Source: an uncultured Duncaniella sp. (GTDB lineage: Bacteria; Bacteroidota; Bacteroidia; Bacteroidales; Muribaculaceae). From it: DNA of 64,000 nucleotides. Of this stretch, positions 9,160 through 18,009 are shown piece after piece. The stretch spans positions 62,001 through 126,000 of the forward strand of contig CATWQI010000005.1 in assembly GCA_958352885.1 (NCBI GenBank). The letters run 5' to 3'. The notes beneath the pieces were generated by a model, which was not told the origin of the DNA, ran no database searches, and was given only the letters and a program-made list of their open reading frames with translations. A program made the translations under genes and the position numbers. Every line of letters begins with the position of its first letter. Position 1 is the stretch's first letter.

Positions 9160-10130
9160 TATTTGGCAGTTGCCGGTGGATTTGCTATATTCTGACGCAT
9201 GTTGGTGTCTGATTCAATGTTTTTCATGCGATAATAATCCATAATCCCGAGATTGCCTGACAGGAATGCTTGAGCCATGGCCCGAGGTAATTCAGCTTCG
9301 GCTTCAATGACTTTAGCTCTGGCTTCTTGCGCTTTTGCGCGCATCTCTTGTTCAAGGGCGATGGCCATAGCTCTACGCTCTTCGGCTTTTGCCTGGGCAA
9401 TATTCTTATCTGCCTGAGCTTGGTCTATTTGAAGAGCGGCACCAATATTCTTGCCTATATCGATGTCAGCAATGTCAATAGACAGTATCTCAAAAGCGGT
9501 ACCGGAATCAAGACCTTTGCGCAGTACAAGTTTGGAAATATTATCCGGATTCTCAAGTACCTGCTTGTGGCTTTCTGATGAACCGATTGAAGAGACTATA
9601 CCTTCTCCTACACGGGCGAGCACAGTATCTTCCCCGGCTCCGCCTACGAGCTGGCGTATATTTGCACGTACTGTCACACGAGCTATAGCGATAAGCTGTA
9701 TGCCATCCTTAGCTACCGCAGTGACATGAGGGGTTTCGATTACTTTCGGATTAACTGACATCTGTACAGCCTGGAACACATCACGCCCGGCAAGGTCGAT
9801 GGCGGTTGCCATCTTAAACCCAAGGTCGATATTTGCTTTAGATGCAGATACAAGAGCATGTACCACTTTCTCCACATTACCTCCGGCAAGATAGTGAGCT
9901 TCGAGGTCGTCACGTGTTACGTCATTAAGGCCTGCCTTGTGGGCTTCAATAAGCGCACGCACGATAATAGATGCCGGTACCTGGCGTATGCGCATGAGGA
10001 ACAACTGCATGAGGGAGATTCTGACGCCACTGACCCTTGCTGAAATCCACAAGAAGAAAGGAACATAATAGAAGAAGATGCAGAGAACTATAATCGCTGC
10101 AATAAGGATTAAAATAAGAGTTACTTCCAT
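9159..10130 (-). CDS. floA: Flotillin-like protein FloA
   Basis: 323 residues of the YqfA/FloA (UPF0365) family, which forms lipid-raft-like scaffolds in the inner membrane. An N-terminal hydrophobic segment of about 30 residues is followed by a hairpin region ([20 protein letters not shown]) typical of FloA, then a PHB/SPFH-like domain, and a C-terminal Ala/Glu-rich coiled coil ([20 protein letters not shown]). The usual bacterial partner, an NfeD-type protease-like gene, is not adjacent. Here the neighbours are a TPR/PD40 protein (19 bases upstream) and a PHP phosphatase. What it scaffolds in this organism is unknown. Confidence 0.94.
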   Translation of the reverse strand: MEVTLILILIAAIIVLCIFFYYVPFFLWISARVSGVRISLMQLFLMRIRQVPASIIVRALIEAHKAGLNDVTRDDLEAHYLAGGNVEKVVHALVSASKANIDLGFKMATAIDLAGRDVFQAVQMSVNPKVIETPHVTAVAKDGIQLIAIARVTVRANIRQLVGGAGEDTVLARVGEGIVSSIGSSESHKQVLENPDNISKLVLRKGLDSGTAFEILSIDIADIDIGKNIGAALQIDQAQADKNIAQAKAEERRAMAIALEQEMRAKAQEARAKVIEAEAELPRAMAQAFLSGNLGIMDYYRMKNIESDTNMRQNIANPPATAK

Positions 10131-10149
10131 TGGCTTTTGGATTAGTTTA

Positions 10150-11583
10150 TTAATTTGATTCTAATTTGACAATCTGATTCTTGATTCTTTTCAACTCCAT
10201 CGCTTCATTTTCAAGATTCTTCTCAATGGATAGAATCTCATTTGCGACAGATTTATCCCCGTCATGATAGGCCTTGCGCAACTCAGACAGATGTGATTCC
10301 TTCTGTCTGCGGTTTTTTATGTCGGACAGGTATTGCCTCAGCATATCCCTTGCCTGTGGATTTTTGAAATCGGACAATGAAGTATATATGCCGATTCCCG
10401 GTATGGCAAACTCAAAGTTATCGTCGTTTTTCACTGGCTCAGAATGCGATATCGAAGCTATGCGATATCGAAGCGTGGAATAGTCGGCATTCTTATCCTG
10501 AGTCTCTTTGATTGATTTGAGGCGAGCAAAATCTGTGAGATTCTCTGTCTCAATAGGATAGTTTATACGCAAATCTTGTGGGATAAAAGTATAGATTGTA
10601 ACACTATCTTCTATCTGGTTTCTATCACTTACCCACCATCCGGCGCCGGTTTCCTCATCAACTGCATACATATAATCGTTATATGGAGAGTTGTATGGCA
10701 TGCCGATATTGGATGGCTGTAAGAAACCGTCTTCGTCACGGCGAGAGATGAAGATGTCAAGTTCGCCAAGAGAGTCCTCTCCGTCAGCGGCGAAATATAA
10801 TGTCACGCCATCGCTCATCAGAAATGGATGTGAAACCCATGAGCCGTTAGTGTGGTCAAATATAGTCTTGAAGTCAAACAGCAATGCAGGGGTATCCCAG
10901 CTACCGTCAGCAAGGCGGATGGACTCATACATCTTTGACTCTCCAGTGTCTGTAGAGCCATACCAGATCACATCGTCACCGCTTTCACTTATGTATGCCG
11001 GAGCCCATGTCATGGTTATGCCAAGCTCCTGCATTTTTTGTTGTGGGACAATTCCGTCAATTATACTCTCGTCATTTAATGTCCCTGCACTCTTTGCCAA
11101 TCGGATAAACTCAAAAAAACGGTCGGACGGGACATTGATGCTGTCGATTACCTGAATATGCTCTACTCGGTCAAGCATTGAACGTCCGAGTTCAATACGG
11201 GAACGCAGATGCTCAGCCCAATCGATAGCTTCAGTCCCATCTCCATATGAGAAATCTTTATCCTTTTCTTCGTTTGCTTTTGTTCGCTTTGACACATACT
11301 TGTCAAGGTACTCCTCAGCTTTATCATAATCATATAGGAAAAAATATGATTCAGCCATGCCAAGATTGCCGGCATTTCCGCCATTTAGATAAAATGGTAT
11401 CGCATCCTTATACCGACCGACCGATTTAAGCGCATCTCCGGCTGCAAGATTAAGTGACTGGTTCTTGGGCGCATCCTTGGCAGCGTCTATAGCATCACTA
11501 ACCTCTTTAGGAGTGATTGCGATAGCCGATATAGAACTCAACGCCCATAGCCCAATAATTATGTTTCTAGGATTCAGATTCAT
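10150..11583 (-). CDS. Secreted TPR / PD40 (WD40-like propeller) protein
   Basis: 477 residues. A signal peptide (first about 22 residues) leads into helical TPR-like repeats (about 25-110, e.g. GRYDKAIPFYL-like and [13 protein letters not shown]), then a region resembling PD40 beta-propeller blades (about 195-330, e.g. [20 protein letters not shown]), and a charged C-terminal coiled coil (about 400-477). This resembles the part that precedes OmpA domains in Bacteroidota envelope proteins, but no OmpA domain is present. The start codon overlaps the preceding gltA-like stop by 4 bases. Likely periplasmic; function unknown. A structural or sensing role at the envelope with FloA is conceivable but not shown. 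Confidence 0.7.
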   Translation of the reverse strand: MNLNPRNIIIGLWALSSISAIAITPKEVSDAIDAAKDAPKNQSLNLAAGDALKSVGRYKDAIPFYLNGGNAGNLGMAESYFFLYDYDKAEEYLDKYVSKRTKANEEKDKDFSYGDGTEAIDWAEHLRSRIELGRSMLDRVEHIQVIDSINVPSDRFFEFIRLAKSAGTLNDESIIDGIVPQQKMQELGITMTWAPAYISESGDDVIWYGSTDTGESKMYESIRLADGSWDTPALLFDFKTIFDHTNGSWVSHPFLMSDGVTLYFAADGEDSLGELDIFISRRDEDGFLQPSNIGMPYNSPYNDYMYAVDEETGAGWWVSDRNQIEDSVTIYTFIPQDLRINYPIETENLTDFARLKSIKETQDKNADYSTLRYRIASISHSEPVKNDDNFEFAIPGIGIYTSLSDFKNPQARDMLRQYLSDIKNRRQKESHLSELRKAYHDGDKSVANEILSIEKNLENEAMELKRIKNQIVKLESN

Positions 11584-13040
11584 TGTTTACTCAGTGCTTT
11601 ATGCATGGATGAAGCGGCACGCCTGCCATCACCCATGGCCAGAATTACAGTAGCTCCACCTCTAACAATATCGCCCCCGGCGTATATATCTTGCAGGGAT
11701 GACTGCATCGTCTCGTCATTTACCACAATTGTGCCTCTGCGTGATATCTCAAGCTCGGGGATTGCGTGTGGAATCAGCGGGTTTGGAGAAACACCGACAC
11801 TTACTATTACAAGGTCAACCGGCACTTCCTCGACAGCACCTTCAATGGCCACCGGCGATCGTCTGCCTGATGCATCCGGCTCTCCCAATTCCATCTTCTG
11901 CAGTCTCATTGCGCATACACGACCTTTTTCATCCGCAATATATTCAATGGGGTTATGAAGCGTCATGAATTGAACTCCTTCTTCTTTAGCATGATGCAAC
12001 TCTTCTATACGGGCGGGCATTTCTTCTTCACTGCGACGGTATACTATCATTGCTTCGGCTCCTTGGCGTCGAGCTGTCCTGACAGAGTCCATAGCTGTAT
12101 TTCCTCCTCCGATTACAGCCACTCTATGTCCCTTCAGTACCGGTGTGTCATATCCTGCTTTGCCAGCTCCCATAAGGTTAATGCGTGTCAGATATTCATT
12201 GGAGGACATAATGCCGATAAGATTCTCTCCGGGGATACCCATGAAACGAGGAAGCCCGGCTCCAGATGCGACAAATATCCCATCATATCCTAATTCATGG
12301 AGCTGTTCATAAGATATGGTCTTGCCAATAATACAATCCTTTATGAACGTGACTCCAAGTGCGCGCAACCCGTCTATTTCTGCTTCCACAACAGTATTGG
12401 GGAGTCTGAACTCAGGAATCCCGTATTTCAGTACTCCGCCTATTTCATGTAAAGCTTCATAAACAGTCACATTGTACCCGCGCTTAATCATGTCTCCGGC
12501 AAAGGAAAGACCTGCAGGTCCAGAACCAACGACTGCTACATTCATCCCGTTTTTTTCAATCTCTGAAACTGACAATTCATCGCAAGGTGCATTATTGCGC
12601 TCATAATCAGCCGCAAATCGCTCAAGGTAGCCTATGGCTACAGGAGCTTTCTTCATCTTATTATATATACAACGAGACTCGCATTGTTTTTCCTGAGGAC
12701 AAACCCTGCCACATACTGCCGGAAGTGCGCTGGTTTGTTTCAGTACAGCTGCTGCCTCAATGAAATTGCCACGTTCTATGTTCTTGATAAAGCCTGGGAT
12801 GTTGATGGAGACTGGACAACCCTGCATGCATTGGGGGGCAGGGCAATCCATGCATCTTGTCGCTTCAAGAACTGCCTGTTCTTCGGAGAGCCCCTGGTTT
12901 ACTTCATCATTGCAGGTGATACGGTAAACAGGATCAAGTTGTGGCATAATAACTCGTGGTATCTCAGCTCTTTGTTTGGCTGAATGTGCTTTGCGCAATT
13001 CCTCGCGCCACCTGGTATCTCGTGTATTGTCTTGGTTCAT
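11580..13040 (-). CDS. gltA: GltA/NfnB-like NADPH-dependent oxidoreductase (glutamate synthase small-subunit family)
   Basis: 486 residues. The N-terminal Cys-rich segment (CMDCPAPQCMQGCP and CGRVCPQEKQCESRC) binds two 4Fe-4S clusters. Two Rossmann folds follow: FAD-binding VAVVGSGPAGLSFAGDM and NADPH-binding VAVIGGGNTAMDSVRTARR. The family is annotated as glutamate synthase small subunit, but no large gltB subunit is adjacent. Instead the gene follows, by 30 bases, an FAD/NAD and 2Fe-2S subunit (13071-13853). That pairing is the arrangement of NfnAB/SudAB, which bifurcates electrons between NADH, NADPH and ferredoxin. I favour the Nfn-type role; glutamate synthase activity with a distant partner remains possible. 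Confidence 0.88.
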   Translation of the reverse strand: MNQDNTRDTRWREELRKAHSAKQRAEIPRVIMPQLDPVYRITCNDEVNQGLSEEQAVLEATRCMDCPAPQCMQGCPVSINIPGFIKNIERGNFIEAAAVLKQTSALPAVCGRVCPQEKQCESRCIYNKMKKAPVAIGYLERFAADYERNNAPCDELSVSEIEKNGMNVAVVGSGPAGLSFAGDMIKRGYNVTVYEALHEIGGVLKYGIPEFRLPNTVVEAEIDGLRALGVTFIKDCIIGKTISYEQLHELGYDGIFVASGAGLPRFMGIPGENLIGIMSSNEYLTRINLMGAGKAGYDTPVLKGHRVAVIGGGNTAMDSVRTARRQGAEAMIVYRRSEEEMPARIEELHHAKEEGVQFMTLHNPIEYIADEKGRVCAMRLQKMELGEPDASGRRSPVAIEGAVEEVPVDLVIVSVGVSPNPLIPHAIPELEISRRGTIVVNDETMQSSLQDIYAGGDIVRGGATVILAMGDGRRAASSMHKALSKQ

Positions 13041-13070
13041 AATCTGTAATGGAATTCTTGATGAATGGAA

Positions 13071-13853
13071 TTAATTGTAACTGCGAAGTCTCATCATCAT
13101 CTCGTCGAAATCTACTTTATGGGCATCAAATTCAGGTCCGTCGATACATACGAATTTAGTTTTCCCGTCAACAGTTACACGACATGCTCCACACATACCG
13201 GTACCATCTACCATAATGGTATTTAGTGAACACATTGTGGGAACATTATATTTTTGTGTTGTAAGAGCGACGAATTTCATCATTACGGCAGGCCCAATAG
13301 AGACTACAAGGTCAACATGCTCACGGTTGATGACTTCCTCTACGCCGGCAGTTACAAGCCCCTTGCGTCCCGCAGAACCATCATCTGTCATTATTATCAC
13401 CTCATCGCTGAATTCTTTTACTTGGTCTTCAAGTATTATAAGGTCAGCTGTGCGAGCTGCAAGGATTGATATTACTCGATTTCCTGCCTCCTTCATAGCC
13501 TTGATTATTGGGAGCAACGGTGCGACACCAACACCTCCACCACAACAGACGACAGTCCCCACTTTCTCAATATGAGTTGCCTGTCCGAGGGGACCTACCA
13601 CATCGGTCAATGAGTCCCCGGGCTCAAGGGAGCAGATTTTACGGGTAGATTCTCCAACCGCCTGTATTATAAGAGTTATGGTTCCGTTTGTGACGTCTGC
13701 ATCGGCGATGGTCAGTGGAATGCGTTCTCCGCCTGAGCCTGTCCGCACAATAACAAAGTGGCCTGCTCTTCGTGAACGAGCTATCAGCGGTGCTTCTACC
13801 ACGAGTTTTACCACATGCTCTGAAAAGTGCTCTTTTTCGATTATTTTATTCAT
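13071..13853 (-). CDS. NfnA/SudB-like ferredoxin-NADP+ reductase subunit (FAD, NAD, 2Fe-2S)
   Basis: 260 residues. The N-terminal FAD domain and the NAD-binding segment (GTVVCCGGGVGVAPLLPI) match the dihydroorotate dehydrogenase electron-transfer subunit family. The C-terminal Cys cluster MCSLNTIMVDGTGMCGACRV ligates a 2Fe-2S centre. I start at the ATG read from 13853 (MNKIIEKEHFSEHVVKL), which fits family N-termini. A longer frame to 13904 would run into the upstream gene. It is followed by the GltA/NfnB-like subunit, so together they probably form the NADH/ferredoxin:NADP+ oxidoreductase. No pyrD is nearby, which argues against a PyrK role. Confidence 0.88.
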   Translation of the reverse strand: MNKIIEKEHFSEHVVKLVVEAPLIARSRRAGHFVIVRTGSGGERIPLTIADADVTNGTITLIIQAVGESTRKICSLEPGDSLTDVVGPLGQATHIEKVGTVVCCGGGVGVAPLLPIIKAMKEAGNRVISILAARTADLIILEDQVKEFSDEVIIMTDDGSAGRKGLVTAGVEEVINREHVDLVVSIGPAVMMKFVALTTQKYNVPTMCSLNTIMVDGTGMCGACRVTVDGKTKFVCIDGPEFDAHKVDFDEMMMRLRSYN

Positions 13854-13872
13854 CTTTTGAGAAATATGAGTA

Positions 13873-14433
13873 TTATTGGATTGAAGATGGGTGTTTGTCA
13901 CCACGGTAAGTAATGTTGCGGGTCTGTATGATAGACTGGTTTAATGAACTTACCTTTTCATGACGTTCTATCCAGTTTCCCAAGGAGTCAAACTTGGTAT
14001 ATGTATAGTAAAATACCTCTGTTGAGTCAACACTCTTATATTCCCGTTTTACCAAAAGACCTTCATGGTTATAGGTAAATGTTTCCGTCCATTCCTCGTC
14101 CGGTGACATTGTTATAGTGCTTGTTACTCTTCCGGCTTTGTCGTATGTAATTTTTGTCTCGATGGTTACAGGCTCATTATCTTCATCATCCTCTTCTATT
14201 ATGAAGTCCGTTATAAGCCCGCTGCTGTCTCTGTCCACATTGACTTCGACTCCATCGACTTCAATAAGAAAACCATCGTCATCAAAAGAATATTCACATA
14301 GCCAGGTTAGCCCGGCATCATTCATTTCGACACATAATGAATCCACGGGACCGATAAGTCTGAACATGTCCAAATCTTTGGAATGTGCGGACAGCCCAAC
14401 TAATAAGAGTAAAGTATAAAACAAGCGCTTCAT
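13873..14433 (-). CDS. Small secreted protein with YD-like repeats
   Basis: 186 residues from the ATG at 14433 (MKRLFYTLLLLVGLSAHSKD), which gives a clean signal peptide. The mature part is acidic and beta-rich with short motifs like the YD/RHS unit (YDKAGRVTSTI, YNHEGLLVKREY, KFDSLGNWIERHEK). Such small YD-like proteins are common and uncharacterised in Bacteroidales. It heads the six-gene run, 19 bases before the NfnA-like gene, with a -7 box TAATTTTG at 14481-14474 on this strand. Probably periplasmic or surface-exposed; no enzymatic motif is seen. Confidence 0.75.
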   Translation of the reverse strand: MKRLFYTLLLLVGLSAHSKDLDMFRLIGPVDSLCVEMNDAGLTWLCEYSFDDDGFLIEVDGVEVNVDRDSSGLITDFIIEEDDEDNEPVTIETKITYDKAGRVTSTITMSPDEEWTETFTYNHEGLLVKREYKSVDSTEVFYYTYTKFDSLGNWIERHEKVSSLNQSIIQTRNITYRGDKHPSSIQ

Positions 14434-14576
14434 GTAATACAACGACAAATTGTTATAGATTCATCTATGGTGACAAAATTACTCAATATTCTGGATTGTA
14501 ACGCTAAAATTTGCTAAAAAAACATTGCCTGTCGTCAATATCTGTCTTTAATTGGTAACTTTGCAATGGATTAAGT

Positions 14577-15962
14577 ATGGAAAATGCAATGGATAATGGG
14601 AGTCTGTCGGAACTTCGCACAGCTCCTGTAGGGAAACTTTTATGGCGTTATAGCCTGCCGGCTGTTGTCGGCATGGTTGTCATGTCATTATACAATGTTA
14701 TAGATCGAATCTTTATCGGGCAAGGAGTTGGGCCGGAAGCAATTGCCGGGCTCGCTATAACATTCCCGGTAATGAACCTTTCGACGGCGCTCGGAGTCCT
14801 TATAGGGGCGGGTGGTTCTGCTCGAATTTCGATATTGCTCGGCGCCAAAGATTATGGCGGGGCGCGGCGGGTGCTTGGGAATGCGTTGAGCCTTCTGCTT
14901 TTAGTGATATGCTGCTACCTGTTGGTCTTTGCAATATTCCTTGATGACATATTGCTCGCCTTCGGGGCAAGTGATGTCACTCTTCCGTATGCACATGATT
15001 TTATGTCATATATCTTACCCGGTATGTTTATGGCCAATCTGTCCTTTACATTCAATAACTTCATGAGGGCATCCGGTTATCCGGTGAGAGCTATGGTTAC
15101 CATGTTTATAGGAGCTGGCATGAATGTAATATTAGCTCCGATATTCATATTTGGTTTGAAGATGGGCATAAAAGGCGCTGCGATTGCTACTGATATATCC
15201 ATGGCGGTGTCGGCAATATTTGTAATGAGCCACTTTTTCTCTCGAAAGAGTTCGTTGCGCTTTACAGGTAACATGAACATGTATATGCCTGATATGAGAG
15301 TGGCTATATCAATTATCTCCATTGGTGCGGCACCATCGCTCGTGAATGCGGCAGCGTGCTTTATCAATGTGATAATAAATAAAACATTGTACGCTCATGG
15401 CGGGGATATCGCAGTAGGTGCGGCCGGTATCTTTACAACATATACGTCATTGATGACCATGATTGTGGTCGGGATATGCCAAGGAATGCAACCTATTATC
15501 GGGTATAATTATGGGGCAGGGCAGATTCACAGGTTAAAGCGAACATTTTGGCTTGCAGTAGGTATATCCACACTTGTAGTCACCTCGGGGCAATTGGTCG
15601 GTTTGCTTTTCCCTCAATGGATAGGAAGAGCGTTTACCACCGACCCAAGCCTCATCGCCGAAATTACCCGGTGCCTCAAGATTTCTCTTTGTGCATTTGC
15701 GGTTGTGGGCTTTCAGGTTGTTTCTACCACACTATTCCAATCGATCGGTAAAGCTGGAGCGTCAATATTTCTGTCATTGACACGCCAAGTCATATTCCTC
15801 ATCCCTTTATTGCTGTTGTTGCCGCCGTATATAGGGCTCGATGGGGTATGGGCTGCGTTCCCTACATCTGATGCGTTTGCCACAATTGTAACTGTGATAA
15901 TGATAGCTGTTCAGATGTCGAAATTCAAAAAAGCACAACATATTGGGGCGGAAGTTTGTTAA
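14577..15962 (+). CDS. MATE family efflux transporter
   Basis: 461 residues, twelve membrane helices, of the NorM/MepA-like MATE group in the inner membrane, exporting cationic drugs or metabolites. The conserved start LLWRYSLPAVVGMVVMSLYNVIDRIFIGQGVGPEAIAG is only the opening; the second half carries GICQGMQPIIGYNYGAG, a hallmark of the family. A -7 box TAACTTTG sits at 14556-14563, so the first ATG (14577) would leave a leader of only about 7 bases. The in-frame ATG at 14589 is a reasonable alternative start. It is followed by the channel gene after 35 bases. Confidence 0.92.
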   Translation: MENAMDNGSLSELRTAPVGKLLWRYSLPAVVGMVVMSLYNVIDRIFIGQGVGPEAIAGLAITFPVMNLSTALGVLIGAGGSARISILLGAKDYGGARRVLGNALSLLLLVICCYLLVFAIFLDDILLAFGASDVTLPYAHDFMSYILPGMFMANLSFTFNNFMRASGYPVRAMVTMFIGAGMNVILAPIFIFGLKMGIKGAAIATDISMAVSAIFVMSHFFSRKSSLRFTGNMNMYMPDMRVAISIISIGAAPSLVNAAACFINVIINKTLYAHGGDIAVGAAGIFTTYTSLMTMIVVGICQGMQPIIGYNYGAGQIHRLKRTFWLAVGISTLVVTSGQLVGLLFPQWIGRAFTTDPSLIAEITRCLKISLCAFAVVGFQVVSTTLFQSIGKAGASIFLSLTRQVIFLIPLLLLLPPYIGLDGVWAAFPTSDAFATIVTVIMIAVQMSKFKKAQHIGAEVC

Positions 15963-15997
15963 ACATATAAAACAAGTGTTAAGTCTTACGTCCCGTT

Positions 15998-16720
15998 ATG
16001 CAGCCTCATATTTTAAACGCAAAAATACGGTCAAGGATATTGACTTCAATTCATATTTTGGTCATTATCCTTGCTGTCGTGCTCATAGCGCTAATTACAA
16101 TTGACACATTGCGTAATATATCATTTTTGGCTGATGAATTATATTTGCAGGTTCAATTTTGGTGCTGCATCTTCTTCCTTTTTGACATAGTGATAGAGGT
16201 GGCTTTGTCTGACCATTGTTGGAAAACACTGCGTTCAAGGATACTATTCATTCTGATATCAATACCATATCTTAATGTTATCCATTATTTTCAAATAAAT
16301 ATTACTCCCGAATGGCAGTATGCGCTTAGGTTTGTACCTATGCTTAGAGCTGCTTATGTATTTGCAATTGTTACAGGAGTTACCACATCTTCTCGTTGGG
16401 TCAACACCATGCTGTCAACCTATATGACGGTGCTTATAATGATTGTCTATTTCTGTTCGCTGACATTCTTTGTGTCAGAACATTATGTTAATCCTTTAGT
16501 CCCTGATTATTGGTCTGCGCTATGGTGGTCGATTATGAGCCTTACTACAGCTGGCTGCAGTATTCATGCGGTAACATTGACAGGAAGGGTACTTGGTGTC
16601 ATTCTTTCGGCAGGAGGGTTGATATTGTTCCCGGTATTTACCGTGTTTCTGACTGATAAGTTTTCAGGTGAAAAATCGACAACGCAAGTGCCTGATAAGC
16701 CGGCAATGCCTAAAAAGTAG
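15998..16720 (+). CDS. Ion-channel-like membrane protein with atypical selectivity filter
   Basis: 240 residues. A voltage-sensor-like set of four helices (about 15-130) is followed by a two-helix pore unit (about 138-220), the plan of bacterial tetrameric K+ channels. The pore helix is YWSALWWSIMSLT and the filter position reads TTAGCSI (183-189) where K+ channels have T-V-G-Y-G. The S4-like helix (YALRFVPMLRAAYVFA) has few positive charges. It may be a cation channel of altered selectivity or a regulated pore. It lies 35 bases after the MATE gene on the same strand; any link is unproven. Confidence 0.75.
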   Translation: MQPHILNAKIRSRILTSIHILVIILAVVLIALITIDTLRNISFLADELYLQVQFWCCIFFLFDIVIEVALSDHCWKTLRSRILFILISIPYLNVIHYFQINITPEWQYALRFVPMLRAAYVFAIVTGVTTSSRWVNTMLSTYMTVLIMIVYFCSLTFFVSEHYVNPLVPDYWSALWWSIMSLTTAGCSIHAVTLTGRVLGVILSAGGLILFPVFTVFLTDKFSGEKSTTQVPDKPAMPKK

Positions 16721-16822
16721 TATTGTGGATAAATAACCGATAGAATCGGCTTGGTTGTCTTATCGGTATGTTGTCCTATGTCGGTCCAATCTGAGCGGCA
16801 AGGACAAAATCTGTTTTAAAAA

Positions 16823-16854
16823 TTTGGGGTTGGATATTAAATGTTGTAACTTTG
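16823..16854 (+). promoter_or_regulatory. Bacteroidota-type promoter before DUF5606 gene
   Basis: TTTG at 16823-16826, 20 bases, then TAACTTTG at 16847-16854, a full consensus match. The expected transcript start near 16861 supports the ATG at 16885 and excludes an upstream in-frame start at 16852. Confidence 0.8.
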
Positions 16855-16884
16855 CCGTCACGTATAACAAATATTCAAATAACC

Positions 16885-17313
16885 ATGCTCAAAACTATTC
16901 TATCAATAGCCGGACGCCCCGGATTGTTCCGCCTTGTCAATCGAGGTAAAAATATGCTTATTGTGGAAGCATTGGCGACGGGCAAGCGCACTCCGGCCTA
17001 TGCTCATGACAAGGTCATATCCCTTGGTGACATATCTATTTATACGACTGAAGGCGACATAGCCCTATCTGAGGTCCTTGAAAAAGTAAAAGAGACTGCT
17101 AATGGCTCGCCGATTGATGTAAAAGCACTTGGAAATGACCAGGCTGTGCGTGACTATTTTGAATCTATACTCCCGGCGTATGACCAAGAGAGAGTATATA
17201 CTACTGATATCAAAAAGTTATTCAGCTGGTATAATCAGCTGCTTGCTGCCGGAGTTACCGAGTTCAAGGATGAAGAGTCGGCTCAGGATTCGGAAACTGA
17301 AGTTACAGACTAA
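16885..17313 (+). CDS. DUF5606 family protein
   Basis: 142 residues of a small Bacteroidota family (DUF5606). The N-terminal part, LKTILSIAGRPGLFRLVNRG, is the strongly conserved signature and looks like a compact beta barrel; the C-terminal part is helical (IKKLFSWYNQLLAAGVTEF) with an acidic tail. It has no signal peptide or membrane segment, so it is cytoplasmic. The promoter at 16823-16854 fixes the start. The hemerythrin-like gene follows after 8 bases, so it probably heads a three-gene unit with that gene and the LuxR-type regulator. Function unknown. Confidence 0.85.
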   Translation: MLKTILSIAGRPGLFRLVNRGKNMLIVEALATGKRTPAYAHDKVISLGDISIYTTEGDIALSEVLEKVKETANGSPIDVKALGNDQAVRDYFESILPAYDQERVYTTDIKKLFSWYNQLLAAGVTEFKDEESAQDSETEVTD

Positions 17314-17321
17314 TCAGGCAC

Positions 17322-18002
17322 ATGAAATTTCAGCGAAATTTTACGGCAAAGGATTGTGTTGTAGACCTCGTTAACGGGGACTACAACATACTCCCTGTGC
17401 TTAGCCGCTTTTCTCTTCCATTGGGGTTTGGAAATAAGACAGTAGGGGATTTATGTGATGATTCTGGAATAGATGTAAATGTCTTTCTGCTTGTTGTGAA
17501 TTTTCTCCTTTCCGGAGAGATTGACAGGGACTTGCTCAAGAAGGTGTCTCCTGTTGACGTCGTGAAATTTTTGCACAACTCACATGATTATTATCTGACA
17601 TACAAATTCCCTCACATCAGGGCTAATCTGTTGAATGCGCTGGACGATAGTCATCGGGACATAAACCCTATAATCATTAATTTTTTCGATGATTATATAG
17701 ACTTGGTAAAGCGCCATTTTGAATACGAAGAGAATGTTGTATTCCCTTATGTGAATGCCTTACACAATGGTGAATATTCGGAATATACGATTGAGGTGTT
17801 CAAGCGACAGCATGATGATGAAGTTGAGGAAAAATTATCGGAATTAAAAAATATAATCCTCAGGTACTACACCACGTCCATGCCATATAAAATGTATGAT
17901 GTGCTCGTGGATATCTATAATTGTGAGGAAGACCTTGCGTCACATACTCATATAGAGAATAAGGTACTCATACCACTAATTTCAAGTATCGAAAATAAAT
18001 AA
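17322..18002 (+). CDS. Hemerythrin / RIC (YtfE-like) di-iron protein
   Basis: 226 residues. Residues about 35-65 (GFGNKTVGDLCDDSGIDVNV) resemble the short N-terminal domain of RIC/ScdA proteins. Residues about 85-220 are a hemerythrin four-helix bundle with candidate iron ligands at H85 or H88, H111, H132, E136 (KRHFEYEENVVFP), H164 and H210/E212 (ASHTHIENKVLIP). RIC proteins mend iron-sulfur clusters after nitric oxide or oxidative damage; plain hemerythrins bind oxygen. The N-terminal domain here lacks the Cys of classical RIC (it reads GFGNKT), so repair activity is uncertain. It lies 7 bases before a LuxR-type regulator gene, suggesting a sensor-regulator pair. Confidence 0.85.
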   Translation: MKFQRNFTAKDCVVDLVNGDYNILPVLSRFSLPLGFGNKTVGDLCDDSGIDVNVFLLVVNFLLSGEIDRDLLKKVSPVDVVKFLHNSHDYYLTYKFPHIRANLLNALDDSHRDINPIIINFFDDYIDLVKRHFEYEENVVFPYVNALHNGEYSEYTIEVFKRQHDDEVEEKLSELKNIILRYYTTSMPYKMYDVLVDIYNCEEDLASHTHIENKVLIPLISSIENK

Positions 18003-18009
18003 GAGGGAT

